Shown: in pieces, positions 26,725-35,681 of the stretch
Layout: each line of letters starts with the position of its first letter
Numbering within the stretch: the stretch's first letter is position 1
From: Phyllobacterium zundukense
GTDB taxonomy: Bacteria > Pseudomonadota > Alphaproteobacteria > Rhizobiales > Rhizobiaceae
Assembly: GCF_002764115.1 (NCBI RefSeq)
Contig: NZ_CP017940.1
Location: forward strand, 1,152,501-1,216,500
DNA: 64,000 nucleotides
Direction: 5' to 3'
Program-made: the position numbers and the translations under genes
Notes under the pieces: model-generated
What the model was told of the DNA's origin: nothing
The model's input: the letters and a program-made list of their open reading frames with translations, nothing else
The model's database searches: none

Positions 26725-27996
26725 CTAGATCGACCCGGACAGCAGTACCTTTAATCCAAGTGCCATGACCTTGGCCGACTCGATCATGTCTTCGATACCG
26801 ACATATTCATCAGGCCGATGCGCGAGGTCGAGAATGCCGGGCCCGTATGCAATGCAGTCGTGCAGCAGCCCTATGCGCGCGATGTGCTTCTGGTCATAGG
26901 TGCCAGGCGAAATCACATAGTCCGGCTCCCTGCCGAAGACGGCGCGAATGCCTTGGGCGACGGCTGTCACGACTGGCGCGTCGCGCTCGGTCATCAGCGG
27001 CTGCACCTCCATGATGTCGCGAATGTTGTAGTGAAATTTAGGCCGCTCCCATTGCAGCCGGTCGAGGATTGAGGTGACCTCGCGCTTCACCTCGGCAATG
27101 TCTTCCTCAAGCAGGAAGCGGCGATCGATGGTCAACCGGCACGAGTCCGGCACATTGGGCGAGGGCAGGCCAGAATAGTCATCGGTCTGGCCGCCATGGA
27201 TTGAATTGATGTTCATGGTCGACCGGCGCGCGCCTTCCGGCACCACGGGCATGCGCGTCTGTTTCCTGTCGAGCGCCGGAAGGAGTTCCTTTTCGAACGC
27301 TTCAAGCACCGCGCCCATGTGGCGGACCGCGCAGTCGCCAAGAAATGGCATGGAGCCATGGGCGATCTCACCCTTGGTCTCGATTTCCGCCCACCAGACA
27401 CCCCGATGACCAAGGCAGATGCGGTCCTTGTTGAGCGGTTCGGGAATAATCACGTGATCGACGCGCGGCTTGGAGAAGAAACCCTTGCCGGCGAGATAGG
27501 CGACGCCGCCAAACCCACCCGACTCCTCATCCACCGTGCCTGAAATCTCGATGGCACCGGAAAAATCGGGATAGACTTCGAGAAATGCTTCCGCCGCGAT
27601 GATGGAGGCCGCAAGCCCACCCTTCATGTCGCAGGCGCCGCGCCCATAGACCTTGCCATCCTTGACGACACCTTCAAACGGATCGACCGTCCAGCCTTCG
27701 CCGGTGTCAACGACATCGATATGCGAATTGAAATGCACGGTCTGGCCGTGGGTACGGCCGTCAAAACGGGCGATGACATTAGTGCGTGGATAGCGGTCCG
27801 TATCGCCGGGTGTGCCTTCACCGCGAATCAACTGGGTTTCGAAGCCGATATTCTGCAATCGTTGCGCGAGATATTCTGCGCAAGGCGTATAGGCCTCGCC
27901 CGGCGGGTTGATAGTGGGAAAACGGATGAGTTCGCGCGTCAGCGCGATCAGGTCATCACGTCGTTTCTCGATGGCACGGGAGAGCTTTTCGTCCAT
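26725..27996 (-). CDS. M20 family metallohydrolase (ArgE/DapE-type deacylase or peptidase)
   Basis: Cytoplasmic zinc hydrolase of 423 residues. Metal and catalytic residues are visible: HFNSHIDVVDTGEGW near residue 88 (first histidine ligand and catalytic aspartate), YGRGACDMKGG near residue 115 (bridging aspartate), and GTVDEESGGFGG near residue 153 (catalytic glutamate pair). The internal lid domain and the C-terminal PGTYDQKH segment, which supplies a histidine, also fit. Annotated relatives are acetylornithine deacetylase/succinyl-diaminopimelate desuccinylase, but the neighbouring peptide transporter suggests a catabolic role on an imported N-acyl amino acid or dipeptide. It is the first gene of this leftward unit. 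Confidence 0.88.
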   Translation of the reverse strand: MDEKLSRAIEKRRDDLIALTRELIRFPTINPPGEAYTPCAEYLAQRLQNIGFETQLIRGEGTPGDTDRYPRTNVIARFDGRTHGQTVHFNSHIDVVDTGEGWTVDPFEGVVKDGKVYGRGACDMKGGLAASIIAAEAFLEVYPDFSGAIEISGTVDEESGGFGGVAYLAGKGFFSKPRVDHVIIPEPLNKDRICLGHRGVWWAEIETKGEIAHGSMPFLGDCAVRHMGAVLEAFEKELLPALDRKQTRMPVVPEGARRSTMNINSIHGGQTDDYSGLPSPNVPDSCRLTIDRRFLLEEDIAEVKREVTSILDRLQWERPKFHYNIRDIMEVQPLMTERDAPVVTAVAQGIRAVFGREPDYVISPGTYDQKHIARIGLLHDCIAYGPGILDLAHRPDEYVGIEDMIESAKVMALGLKVLLSGSI

Positions 27997-28197
27997 TCAC
28001 CCATCAAATCAGTCCATATCGTGACTTGGCAAGAGGCAACTTCTTGCCTAACCGAGGAATGGCCCGGCAACCACTCTGCAACCCGGGAAGCCTACGCTGT
28101 GGCGTCGTGACCAACGTCGCCTTCGGGCGGATAGGTGTTTGGTGAGCGCGAATTGCAACTTTGCGATTTCGACTGTGGAGGCGCGGTTGACGTAACT

Positions 28198-28311
28198 ATG
28201 GCACTGGAAATCATCGGCCCCCCGCAAGAAAATTTCACATTTGTGCAGCTTTGTCGCACCCGGGTTGAACTGCAGTTCAATAAGGGCCATCTGCTGGTCG
28301 CCGCGATATAG
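28198..28311 (+). CDS. Possible 37-residue small protein
   Basis: An ATG-initiated frame encodes 37 residues (starting MALEIIGPPQENF). Base composition by codon position is low in GC at position two, as in coding DNA, but the overlapping reverse frame shows the same signal, so the strand cannot be settled. It ends 29 bases before the next small gene. No clear ribosome binding site; no homologue recognised. Confidence 0.2.
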   Translation: MALEIIGPPQENFTFVQLCRTRVELQFNKGHLLVAAI

Positions 28312-28340
28312 CGGTTCCAATTCATCGACAGGACCAAGCA

Positions 28341-28541
28341 ATGCTCCGCGAAAAAAGAGTAGCAGAGGAAGAATTTGCACGCATCGACCAGGACGACGAC
28401 GCCGGACACTCCGAAAAGCGGGGCGGCACATGTATTCTTGGTGTTCTCTGCGTGATCGGCGTCATCGTCGCAGTTGCGCTCCTCGCGCCGGCGCGAGCCA
28501 TGGAACCTGTAGCGCGGCCCGTATTGGAGCTGGTCCGGTGA
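28341..28541 (+). CDS. Small single-helix membrane protein, unrecognised
   Basis: Sixty-six residues: a charged N-terminal part (LREKRVAEEEFARIDQDDD), one hydrophobic helix at about residues 30-50 (TCILGVLCVIGVIVAVALL), and a short tail. Its stop codon overlaps a GTG start of the next gene (GTGA), which is the main reason for calling it real. The ribosome site before ATG 28341 is weak (AGGA, 6 bases upstream). No family recognised and no functional clue from neighbours. Confidence 0.5.
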   Translation: MLREKRVAEEEFARIDQDDDAGHSEKRGGTCILGVLCVIGVIVAVALLAPARAMEPVARPVLELVR

Positions 28542-28903
28542 CACGCTGGACTTTGGCAGAATATCGCCGGCAGCGGCGCATTGACGAGGCATTCGATCCG
28601 GAGACCGAGGGCTATGACCCCTGCGCGGTCATGTTCGAGGGCGTTGTCATGACCAAGCACGAGAAAGCGGAGCTGATGCGCGAGCGCCGCCTCAACGTAG
28701 AGCGCGATGCGAGAATTGAAACATGGTTCCGGCGCCTGCTTCCGGTGCTCGTCGCGGTCATCGCCGTTGCCATCACGCTGATCTGGAACCTTGGCGCGGG
28801 ATTGTTGGTATCCGCGTTGGTGGCATTTCTTGTCCTTAGAACGCGCCGTCGCTTGATCCGGCAAGGCTCATGGAGTGCCAATACAACGGGGCTATGGGAA
28901 TAA
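28538..28903 (+). CDS. Small membrane protein with charged N-terminal domain, unrecognised
   Basis: A GTG start at 28538 gives 121 residues. The first 65 are highly charged (EYRRQRRIDEAFDPETEGYD, KHEKAELMRERRLNVERD). Two hydrophobic helices follow (about residues 68-85 and 88-103), then a basic stop-transfer RTRRRLIRQG. The frame stays open further upstream, but that part is Arg/Ser/Cys-rich and not protein-like, so GTG 28538 in the GTGA overlap is preferred. It forms a pair with the preceding 66-residue protein. Function unknown. Confidence 0.6.
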   Translation: MTRWTLAEYRRQRRIDEAFDPETEGYDPCAVMFEGVVMTKHEKAELMRERRLNVERDARIETWFRRLLPVLVAVIAVAITLIWNLGAGLLVSALVAFLVLRTRRRLIRQGSWSANTTGLWE

Positions 28904-28952
28904 AGCCGCTGTTCAACCGCCGCGGTAGCGCGATCGGCGCAATAATTTTACC

Positions 28953-28968
28953 TGTCCGAATAAGGACA
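28953..28968. promoter_or_regulatory. Inverted repeat upstream of soeA
   Basis: TGTCC-GAATAA-GGACA is a 16-base interrupted palindrome in the 248-base spacer before the SoeABC-type genes, about 185 bases from the soeA start. It has the size of a dimeric repressor site, but the regulator is unknown and it could be chance. Confidence 0.3.
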
Positions 28969-29151
28969 TGGTGCCGTTTTCCTGACAACGCGACCTCGCA
29001 AACGCGCTAAGATGCTGTCGAGTCGAACGCGCATGCTCTTTGCAAAACCTGCAGATTTCTTGCAAGACTGCCGCAAAACGACCGAGACAGCGCTCTGGTT
29101 TTGTCTTGGTGAGCAATCAACGGCCATGTGATTAGCGGGGGCGTGTCAGGC

Positions 29152-32007
29152 ATGAATTCAGAACCAATCCTTGCTTTGTCGGAGCCGGTTGGTGATGAAA
29201 TTCGCAAAACCACCTGCTATATGTGCGCTTGCCGCTGCGGCATCGATGTGCACATCAAGGACGGCAAGGTCCGCTACATCGAAGGCAACCGAGACCATCC
29301 CATCAACAAAGGCGTTCTGTGCGCCAAGGGATCTGCGGGGATCATGCAGCATTATTCGCCGGCGCGATTGCGTGCACCGCTGTTGCGCACCGGCCCGCGT
29401 GGCTCCGGCGAGTTTAAGGAAATCAGCTGGGAAGAAGCTCTGTCGCTGGCTGTCGACTGGCTGCAACCCGTGCGCGAGACCGCGCCGCAGAAGCTGGCAT
29501 TTTTTACCGGCCGTGATCAAAGCCAGGCGCTGACCAGTTTCTGGGCACAGAATTTCGGCACGCCGAACTATGCTGCGCATGGCGGTTTCTGTTCGGTCAA
29601 CATGGCGGCGGCGGGGATCTACACGATCGGCGGTGCATTCTGGGAGTTCGGCGCGCCTGATTGGGACAAGACGAAGCTCTTCGTGCTGTTCGGGGTCGCG
29701 GAAGACCACGATTCCAATCCGATCAAGATCGGCATTTCCAAACTGAAGAAGCGAGGCGCGCGATTTGTTTCGGTTAATCCGGTTCGCACCGGCTATTCTG
29801 CGGTTGCCGATAACTGGATCGGTATCAGGCCGGGCACGGATGGATTGCTGATTCTGGCGATCATTCACGAACTCTTCCGTACCGGCAGGATCGATCTCGA
29901 TTACCTGCAGCGCTATACCAATGCGCCATGGCTGGTGATCGATGACGAAGGCAAGGAAGATCATGGCCTCTTTCTGCGCGACGACCTCGGCAAGGCGCTG
30001 GTGCGTGACCGCAAAACGGGTGCGCTGGTGCGATTTGACGAACCGGGTCACGTTGCCGATCTCAATGCAGATTTCGTCACTTCTGATGGCCGGAACGTGC
30101 GCAGTGTGCTGCGGCTGATGGCAGAAAAATATCTCGATCCGAAATATGCTCCGGAGGCCGTTGCTGCGGAGACTGGTATTGCCGTTTCAACGATCCGCGG
30201 ACTGGCTTCTGAAATTGCCCGTGTGGCGTTCGAAGAAGAGATTGTGATCGAACAGCCTTGGACCGACATGAAGGGCGAACAGCACGACGTGATGATCGGC
30301 CGGCCTGTGAGTTTTCATGCGATGCGTGGCATCTCGGCCCATTCCAATGGTTTCCAGTCGGCGCGTGCCCTGCATGTGCTGCAGACCATCATCGGCTCCA
30401 TCGATTGCCCTGGCGGTTATCGTTACAAGCCGCCATATCCGAAGCCCGCGACCGCCCATCCGCGGCCGCATGGCAGGGCCGAACACGTAAAAGCTGGCCA
30501 GCCTTTGGCAGGCCCGCACCTCGGCTATCCGTTGGGACCGGAGGACCTGCTGGTCGACAGTGACGGCAAACCGCAGCGCATCGACAAGGCGTTTTCCTGG
30601 GAAGCACCGTTGTCGGCCCATGGCATGATGCACATGGTCATCGCCAATGCCGCTGCAGGGGACCCTTATCCGGTTGACGTGCTGTTTCTCTACATGGCGA
30701 ACATGGCGTGGAATTCGTCGATGAACACGCGCGGCACGATCAAGATGCTGGAAGAACGCGATGAGGCGACCGGCGAATATAAGATCCCGAAGATCATCTA
30801 TTCCGACGCCTATTCATCCGAAATGGTCGCCTATGCCGACCTGGTCTTTCCAGATACGACCTATCTGGAGCGGCACGACTGTATTTCCCTGCTCGATCGG
30901 CCGATTTCCGAGCCGGAAGCCGCCTGCGATGCGATCCGTTGGCCTGTATTGGAGCCGGACCGCGATGTACGCGGCTTCCAATCCGTGCTGATCGATCTTG
31001 GCGCGCGGTTGAAGCTTCCCGGTTTTGTCGATCCTCAGGGCAATGCCCTCTACAAGGATTATGCGGACTATATCGTCAATCACCAGCGTAAGCCGGGAAT
31101 CGGCCCGTTGTCCGGCTGGCGTGGCGCGGATGCGCAGGGTGAGGGTCGCGGGGCACCCAATGCGGACCAGCTGAAGAACTATATCAACCATGGCGCTTTC
31201 TGGATGAAGCACATTCCCGAAGAGGCGCTGTATTTCAAACATCACAACGCAGCGTACCAGCAGTTTGCGATCGATATGGGTTTCTTCGATGCGCCGCAGC
31301 CGGTCACCATCCAGCTCTATGTCGAGACCTTGCAGAAATTCCGGTTGTCGGCTCAGGGTGTCCGCCGGCCGGTCGCGCCGGAGCAATACCGACAGCGCTT
31401 GCTCGACTGTTTCGATCCGCTGCCGGACTGGTACCGACCCTTCGAGGAGCAGGGCATCGATACCGCTGAATTTCCGTATCATGCGATCACACAGCGGCCG
31501 ATGGCGATGTATCACTCCTGGGGCTCGCAAAACGCCTGGCTGCGGCAGATCCATACAAGAAATCCTCTCTACGTCCCCAGCAATATCTGCGACGAGCTGG
31601 GCTTGAAGGATGGCGACTGGGCATGGGTTACGTCCCATCACGGACGCATCAAGTGCGAGATTGCGCGGACCGATGCCGTGAATGGGAAAACCATGTGGAC
31701 ATGGAACGCGATCGGCAAGCGCAAGGGTGCCTGGGCGCTTGATCCGAATGCGCCCGAGGCGACGAAGGGCTTCCTGCTGAACCATCTCATCCACGAGCTC
31801 CTGCCGCCCAAGGCTGATGGCATGCGCTGGTCCAATTCCGATCCGATCACCGGGCAGGCGGCCTGGTACGATTTGCGTGTGCGTATCGAAAAAGCCGAGG
31901 GGGGGGCGGAAATCAGCGAGCCGCATTTCGGTACGATCAAACGGCCCGGCAGCCAGAAGCAACCGACTGATGAATTGCGTTTTGGACAAGAGTGGACAAG
32001 CAAATGA
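29152..32007 (+). CDS. soeA: SoeA-type sulfite dehydrogenase (quinone), molybdopterin catalytic subunit
   Basis: Cytoplasmic complex iron-sulfur molybdoenzyme, 951 residues from the ATG at 29152. The N-terminal [4Fe-4S] site is CYMCACRCG plus the later GVLCAKGSAG cysteine (residues about 15-60). The probable molybdenum ligand is the cysteine in AAHGGFCSVNMAAAG near residue 150. A C-terminal molybdopterin dinucleotide-binding barrel follows. No twin-arginine signal is present, which fits SoeA (cytosolic) and argues against periplasmic polysulfide or thiosulfate reductases of the same clan. The sequence resembles what I know of Roseobacter/Allochromatium SoeA, which oxidises sulfite to sulfate. 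Substrate assignment is by family only. SoeB and SoeC follow, with an ATGA overlap. Confidence 0.75.
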   Translation: MNSEPILALSEPVGDEIRKTTCYMCACRCGIDVHIKDGKVRYIEGNRDHPINKGVLCAKGSAGIMQHYSPARLRAPLLRTGPRGSGEFKEISWEEALSLAVDWLQPVRETAPQKLAFFTGRDQSQALTSFWAQNFGTPNYAAHGGFCSVNMAAAGIYTIGGAFWEFGAPDWDKTKLFVLFGVAEDHDSNPIKIGISKLKKRGARFVSVNPVRTGYSAVADNWIGIRPGTDGLLILAIIHELFRTGRIDLDYLQRYTNAPWLVIDDEGKEDHGLFLRDDLGKALVRDRKTGALVRFDEPGHVADLNADFVTSDGRNVRSVLRLMAEKYLDPKYAPEAVAAETGIAVSTIRGLASEIARVAFEEEIVIEQPWTDMKGEQHDVMIGRPVSFHAMRGISAHSNGFQSARALHVLQTIIGSIDCPGGYRYKPPYPKPATAHPRPHGRAEHVKAGQPLAGPHLGYPLGPEDLLVDSDGKPQRIDKAFSWEAPLSAHGMMHMVIANAAAGDPYPVDVLFLYMANMAWNSSMNTRGTIKMLEERDEATGEYKIPKIIYSDAYSSEMVAYADLVFPDTTYLERHDCISLLDRPISEPEAACDAIRWPVLEPDRDVRGFQSVLIDLGARLKLPGFVDPQGNALYKDYADYIVNHQRKPGIGPLSGWRGADAQGEGRGAPNADQLKNYINHGAFWMKHIPEEALYFKHHNAAYQQFAIDMGFFDAPQPVTIQLYVETLQKFRLSAQGVRRPVAPEQYRQRLLDCFDPLPDWYRPFEEQGIDTAEFPYHAITQRPMAMYHSWGSQNAWLRQIHTRNPLYVPSNICDELGLKDGDWAWVTSHHGRIKCEIARTDAVNGKTMWTWNAIGKRKGAWALDPNAPEATKGFLLNHLIHELLPPKADGMRWSNSDPITGQAAWYDLRVRIEKAEGGAEISEPHFGTIKRPGSQKQPTDELRFGQEWTSK

Positions 32008-32771
32008 CCAGCCTGCCGCAAAACCGCACCGCCAAAAGGCTCGGGCTGGTCATCGACCTCGATGTCTGCGTCGGTTGCCATGCCTGTGTGATCAGCTGCA
32101 AGGAATGGAATACCGGAGGCTATGGCAATGCGCTATCGGACCAAGATCCTTATGGAGAAGACGTTTCGGGTACGTTTCTCAACCGCATTCACAGTTTCGA
32201 GGTGGTTCCGGAAGGCGGGAAAATCATTGGCGAAGCCGGCGACGCGCGTGTGGTGCATTTTCCGAAGTCCTGCCTGCACTGTGAAGACGCGCCTTGCGTG
32301 ACGGTGTGTCCAACAGGCGCTTCGTATAAGCGCGCCGAGGACGGCATAGTTCTGGTCGATGAGGACAAGTGTATCGGTTGCGGGCTTTGTGCCTGGGCCT
32401 GCGCCTATGGCGCGCGGGAGATGGATCTGGCGGCGGGTGTGATGAAGAAATGTACGCTGTGTGTCGACCGCATCTATAACGAGACCTTGAAGCAGGAAGA
32501 CCGCGCACCATCCTGCGTCAGGACCTGTCCGGTCAATGCGCGGCATTTTGGCGATCTTGGCGATCCGAATTCCGACGTCTCGATCATGGTGGCTGAACGC
32601 GGTGGGTTTGACCTGATGCCGGAACAGGAAACGCGACCGACAAACAAGTACCTACCGCCACGTCCGCGGACTTCCCTGAGCAACAGCGTGCCGATGATCC
32701 CGCTTGCCGAAAACACCGAAGGCGCGCATGGGTTTTTCGCTTGGCTCGACAAGACGCTGGACCGGATTTAG
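32004..32771 (+). CDS. soeB: SoeB-type iron-sulfur electron-transfer subunit
   Basis: Ferredoxin-like subunit of 255 residues carrying electrons from the molybdenum centre to the membrane anchor. Four cysteine groups for four [4Fe-4S] clusters are visible: VCVGCHACVISCK near residue 16, SCLHCEDAPCVTVCPTG near residue 88, KCIGCGLCAWACAYG near residue 120, and the split KKCTLC / PSCVRTCPVN near residues 148-175. The ATG at 32004 overlaps the soeA stop; the GTG 12 bases earlier is less likely. It is the middle gene of a three-gene unit. Confidence 0.82.
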   Translation: MTSLPQNRTAKRLGLVIDLDVCVGCHACVISCKEWNTGGYGNALSDQDPYGEDVSGTFLNRIHSFEVVPEGGKIIGEAGDARVVHFPKSCLHCEDAPCVTVCPTGASYKRAEDGIVLVDEDKCIGCGLCAWACAYGAREMDLAAGVMKKCTLCVDRIYNETLKQEDRAPSCVRTCPVNARHFGDLGDPNSDVSIMVAERGGFDLMPEQETRPTNKYLPPRPRTSLSNSVPMIPLAENTEGAHGFFAWLDKTLDRI

Positions 32772-32774
32772 TTC

Positions 32775-33680
32775 ATGCATCCAGCGTACTCGATTATTGT
32801 CTTCACCACTCTGTCAGGTCTGGGCTATGGGCTTGCGGTTGTGCTTGGACTTGGTTTTCTTGATCCGTCACTGCTATCGACCAAGCTCCTCTATGTTGCA
32901 TCGCTTTCGCTGATCGGGATAGGGCTTCTGTCGTCGCTGTTGCATCTCGGCAATCCGCAGCGTGCATGGCGGGCCTTGAGCCAATGGCGCTCCAGCTGGT
33001 TGTCGCGCGAAGGCGTCATGGCCATTGCGACGTTCGTTCCGCTGACTTTGAATGCGGCGCTGGCGATCTTCTCTGGCAGGTACGACGCGCTTCTGGGCCT
33101 GATTGGCGTTCTCGGCGCGCTGGGCACGGTCTATTGCACATCAATGATCTATGCGTCGCTCCGGACCGTTGGCTCATGGCATACGAAACTGACGCCACTG
33201 TGCTTTATCCTGATTTCACTGGCGGGCGGGTTTCTGCTTGCGAGTGCTTTTGCGGGTGGAGATGCGCTGATCGTAGAGTTGCTGGCGCTGTTGCTGCTGT
33301 TGCTGGCGTTGATTGCCAAGATGGTCTGGCGTAACCGGGCCACAACGCTTGCACCGCTTTCAACGCCTGAAAGTGCAACAGGCCTCGGTTTCATCGGCAA
33401 GGTGCGGTTGTTCGAGCGGCCGCATGCGCTGGACAACTATCTGACCCGGGAAATGGGCTTCCGCGTCGCGCGCAAGCATGCCGCCAAGCTTTGGGTGATC
33501 GCATTCGTTTGCGGTGCGATTCTGCCCATTTTGGCGCTGCTCATTGCCATGGCTGTCGGCAGCGGATTAGCTGGGCAACTTGTCTTTGTCATCGGCGTCA
33601 TTGCGCATTTTCTTGGAGTTTTCGTCGAGCGTTGGCTGTTCTTCGCGGAAGCCAAGCACGCGGTGATGAATTATTACTGA
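32775..33680 (+). CDS. soeC: SoeC-type (DmsC/NrfD-like) quinone-reacting membrane anchor
   Basis: Hydrophobic protein of 301 residues with about eight membrane helices, of the DmsC anchor family. Family-type features are LLSSLLHLGNPQRAWRALSQWRSSWLSREG near residues 55-83 and the C-terminal helix pair ending FVERWLFFAEAKH. It should reduce quinone with electrons from SoeB. It starts 3 bases after soeB and ends 2 bases before the opposing lpxXL gene. Confidence 0.8.
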   Translation: MHPAYSIIVFTTLSGLGYGLAVVLGLGFLDPSLLSTKLLYVASLSLIGIGLLSSLLHLGNPQRAWRALSQWRSSWLSREGVMAIATFVPLTLNAALAIFSGRYDALLGLIGVLGALGTVYCTSMIYASLRTVGSWHTKLTPLCFILISLAGGFLLASAFAGGDALIVELLALLLLLLALIAKMVWRNRATTLAPLSTPESATGLGFIGKVRLFERPHALDNYLTREMGFRVARKHAAKLWVIAFVCGAILPILALLIAMAVGSGLAGQLVFVIGVIAHFLGVFVERWLFFAEAKHAVMNYY

Positions 33681-33682
33681 GG

Positions 33683-34615
33683 TCAGCTGTTCCAACGCTT
33701 GTGGAACCACATCCATTGGCCGGGATATTCCCGTACCCAGGCCTCGACCTTGTCGTTCAACGCCTGCACGGTTGCGGCCAGATCGACCGCGCCTTTTTCA
33801 TCGCGGGGCAGTTCCATCTTTTCTTCGAGTTCGAGCCGGAAGCGGCCACCTGGCAGACGGATACAGCGAGCCGGATAAACATCGCAATCATATTGCCGCG
33901 CCAGTTTCGCCAGCAGCGGATTGGTCTTGCAGGGACGATTGAAAAAGGTCGACGGAATACCGCGACGGAATTTCTGATCGACGAGCATGCCGACATTGCC
34001 ATTGATATTGAGAACGCTGGCGAGCGACCACGCGGCACCGGCCTTCGACGGCACCAGATGTCCCATATTGGTGCGGCGTGCGCCCAGGATCCTCTTGGCG
34101 ACGTAGGGATTATTCGGCGGTCGGAACAGCACTGTCACGTTCAGGTCGAATGTGGCGGCGCATATGGGCAAGAGCTCGAAATTGCCGGTGTGGCCTGTGA
34201 AGAAAATATGAGGACGGTCTTTTTCCAGTACTAACCGTTCAAATATTTCGCGGCCCTCTACTTCGATCAGACCGACTTTGTCGCTGAAAGGATCGTAGTC
34301 GAATATGGCATCGAGATAGACGTATTCAGCGGTGAGGCGCGCCATGTTGCCCCACATGTCGCGTGCGATCACTTGCAACTCTTCTTCGGATTTTTCGGGA
34401 TAGGCCTTGCGCAGATTGTTCATGGCGACGCGGTGACGTCCCATCACAGGACCGATTTTGCGGGCAGCGGCGTCCATGAAATCCATGGCGGCTTTGGCGG
34501 GTAGTTGCCGTAGGAGCCAGAGGATACCGAAAATGACATTTGCCGAAAGCCAGTAGTTGAACGACTTCAACTTCTGGCTCCAACGATATAGAGCGAGCTT
34601 TGTATTAAGTTTCAT
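33683..34615 (-). CDS. lpxXL: Lipid A very-long-chain acyltransferase LpxXL (LpxL/HtrB family)
   Basis: Inner-membrane acyltransferase of 310 residues that puts the 27-hydroxyoctacosanoyl-type chain from AcpXL onto lipid A. It has an N-terminal hydrophobic segment, the HX4(D/E) catalytic motif as HTGNFE near residue 139, and the later DQKFRRGIPSTFFNRP segment near residue 213, typical of lauroyl/myristoyl transferases. The XL assignment rests on being last in a cluster starting with acpXL; the family alone would also allow LpxL or LpxM. Confidence 0.87.
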   Translation of the reverse strand: MKLNTKLALYRWSQKLKSFNYWLSANVIFGILWLLRQLPAKAAMDFMDAAARKIGPVMGRHRVAMNNLRKAYPEKSEEELQVIARDMWGNMARLTAEYVYLDAIFDYDPFSDKVGLIEVEGREIFERLVLEKDRPHIFFTGHTGNFELLPICAATFDLNVTVLFRPPNNPYVAKRILGARRTNMGHLVPSKAGAAWSLASVLNINGNVGMLVDQKFRRGIPSTFFNRPCKTNPLLAKLARQYDCDVYPARCIRLPGGRFRLELEEKMELPRDEKGAVDLAATVQALNDKVEAWVREYPGQWMWFHKRWNS

Positions 34616-34624
34616 AATATTGGA

Positions 34625-35650
34625 TCAGTTGACGCGCAGGATGATCTTGCCGAAAACATCCCGGCCTTCCATCCGCTTCAACGCTGTATCGATGTCGTCG
34701 AAGCCGACTTCCGTATCAATGACCGGATGGACCAGGCCGCGCGCCATTTTCTGCATGGCATCGGCCATGTTTTCCATGCGGCAGCCGAACGAGCCGAGCA
34801 GTTTCAACTGTTGCTGGAACAGCATCATCAGGTTCATGCTGGTAGAAACGCCCGATGTCGAACCGCAGGTGACAAGGCGTCCCCCACGCCGCAATGACAG
34901 CATGGAACCGGCCCATGTATCAGCGCCGACATGTTCGAAGACCACATCGACGCCCTTCTTCTTCGTCAGCTTTCGCACGACACCTTCGAAGCGGTCTTCG
35001 CGGTAATTGATCACGTGGTCGGCGCCGAGCGCCTTGGCTTTTTCGATTTTGTTGTCGGAGCCGACGGTGGTGATCACTGTGCAACCGATCTTCTTGGCAA
35101 GCTGAATGGCTGCCGAGCCAATGCCCGAGCCGCCCGCGTGAACGAGAATGGTTTCACCTGGCTCAAGTTTTGCATTGTCGAACAGCATGTGCTCGACCGT
35201 ACCGAAGGTAACCGGAGCCACGGCAGCACCGATCTCGTCAACGCCGGGAGGTGCCGGAACGAGCAGTCGGGCTTTGAGGTTCACTTTCTCCTGGGCAAAG
35301 CCATCAAGATGGAAACCGTGCACCCCCGAGACATGCTCGCAAAGGTTGTCGCGGCCTTCACGGCAGGGACGGCAGAGGCCGCAGGTCTGGGCGCCATAGA
35401 TGGAAACCAGCTGACCCGGGAGCAGGCTGACGCCCTGGCCGATCGCTTCGATGACGCCGGAGGCTTCCGCGCCGATCGTCAGCGGCATCTTGCGCTTGGC
35501 GAAAGCCATGCCGCGCCAGCCCCAGACATCGATATGATTGAGCGCAACAGCCTTGATGTTGACCGTGACTTCACCCGGACCGGGCGGGGGTGGGGGCGCA
35601 ACGTCGACAATCTCGAGCTTGCGGTCTTCAATCAGCTGTAGTGCACGCAT
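34625..35650 (-). CDS. Zinc-type alcohol dehydrogenase/quinone oxidoreductase of the VLCFA cluster
   Basis: Medium-chain dehydrogenase/reductase of 341 residues. The structural zinc cysteines are visible in CGLCRPCREGRDNLCEHV near residue 90, and the cofactor motif in VHAGGSGIGSAAIQLAKK near residue 167. It corresponds by position to adh2XL of the rhizobial acpXL cluster, where the product may act in making or reducing the very long acyl chain; the reaction is not established. It lies 9 bases upstream of lpxXL on the same strand. Confidence 0.85.
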   Translation of the reverse strand: MRALQLIEDRKLEIVDVAPPPPPGPGEVTVNIKAVALNHIDVWGWRGMAFAKRKMPLTIGAEASGVIEAIGQGVSLLPGQLVSIYGAQTCGLCRPCREGRDNLCEHVSGVHGFHLDGFAQEKVNLKARLLVPAPPGVDEIGAAVAPVTFGTVEHMLFDNAKLEPGETILVHAGGSGIGSAAIQLAKKIGCTVITTVGSDNKIEKAKALGADHVINYREDRFEGVVRKLTKKKGVDVVFEHVGADTWAGSMLSLRRGGRLVTCGSTSGVSTSMNLMMLFQQQLKLLGSFGCRMENMADAMQKMARGLVHPVIDTEVGFDDIDTALKRMEGRDVFGKIILRVN

Positions 35651-35681
35651 ATCAATATCCGTTTCCTGTTCAGGCCACGGA

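Noticed and set aside
28048..28431. 127-residue open frame on the - strand before soeA
   Set aside because: Part of it looks protein-like, but the start region is Arg-rich and lacks a ribosome site, and it conflicts with the GTGA-coupled small genes on the + strand. Not excluded, only less likely.
30814..31989. 391-residue open frame on the - strand
   Set aside because: Antisense to soeA; the molybdoenzyme frame is certain, so this is a shadow.
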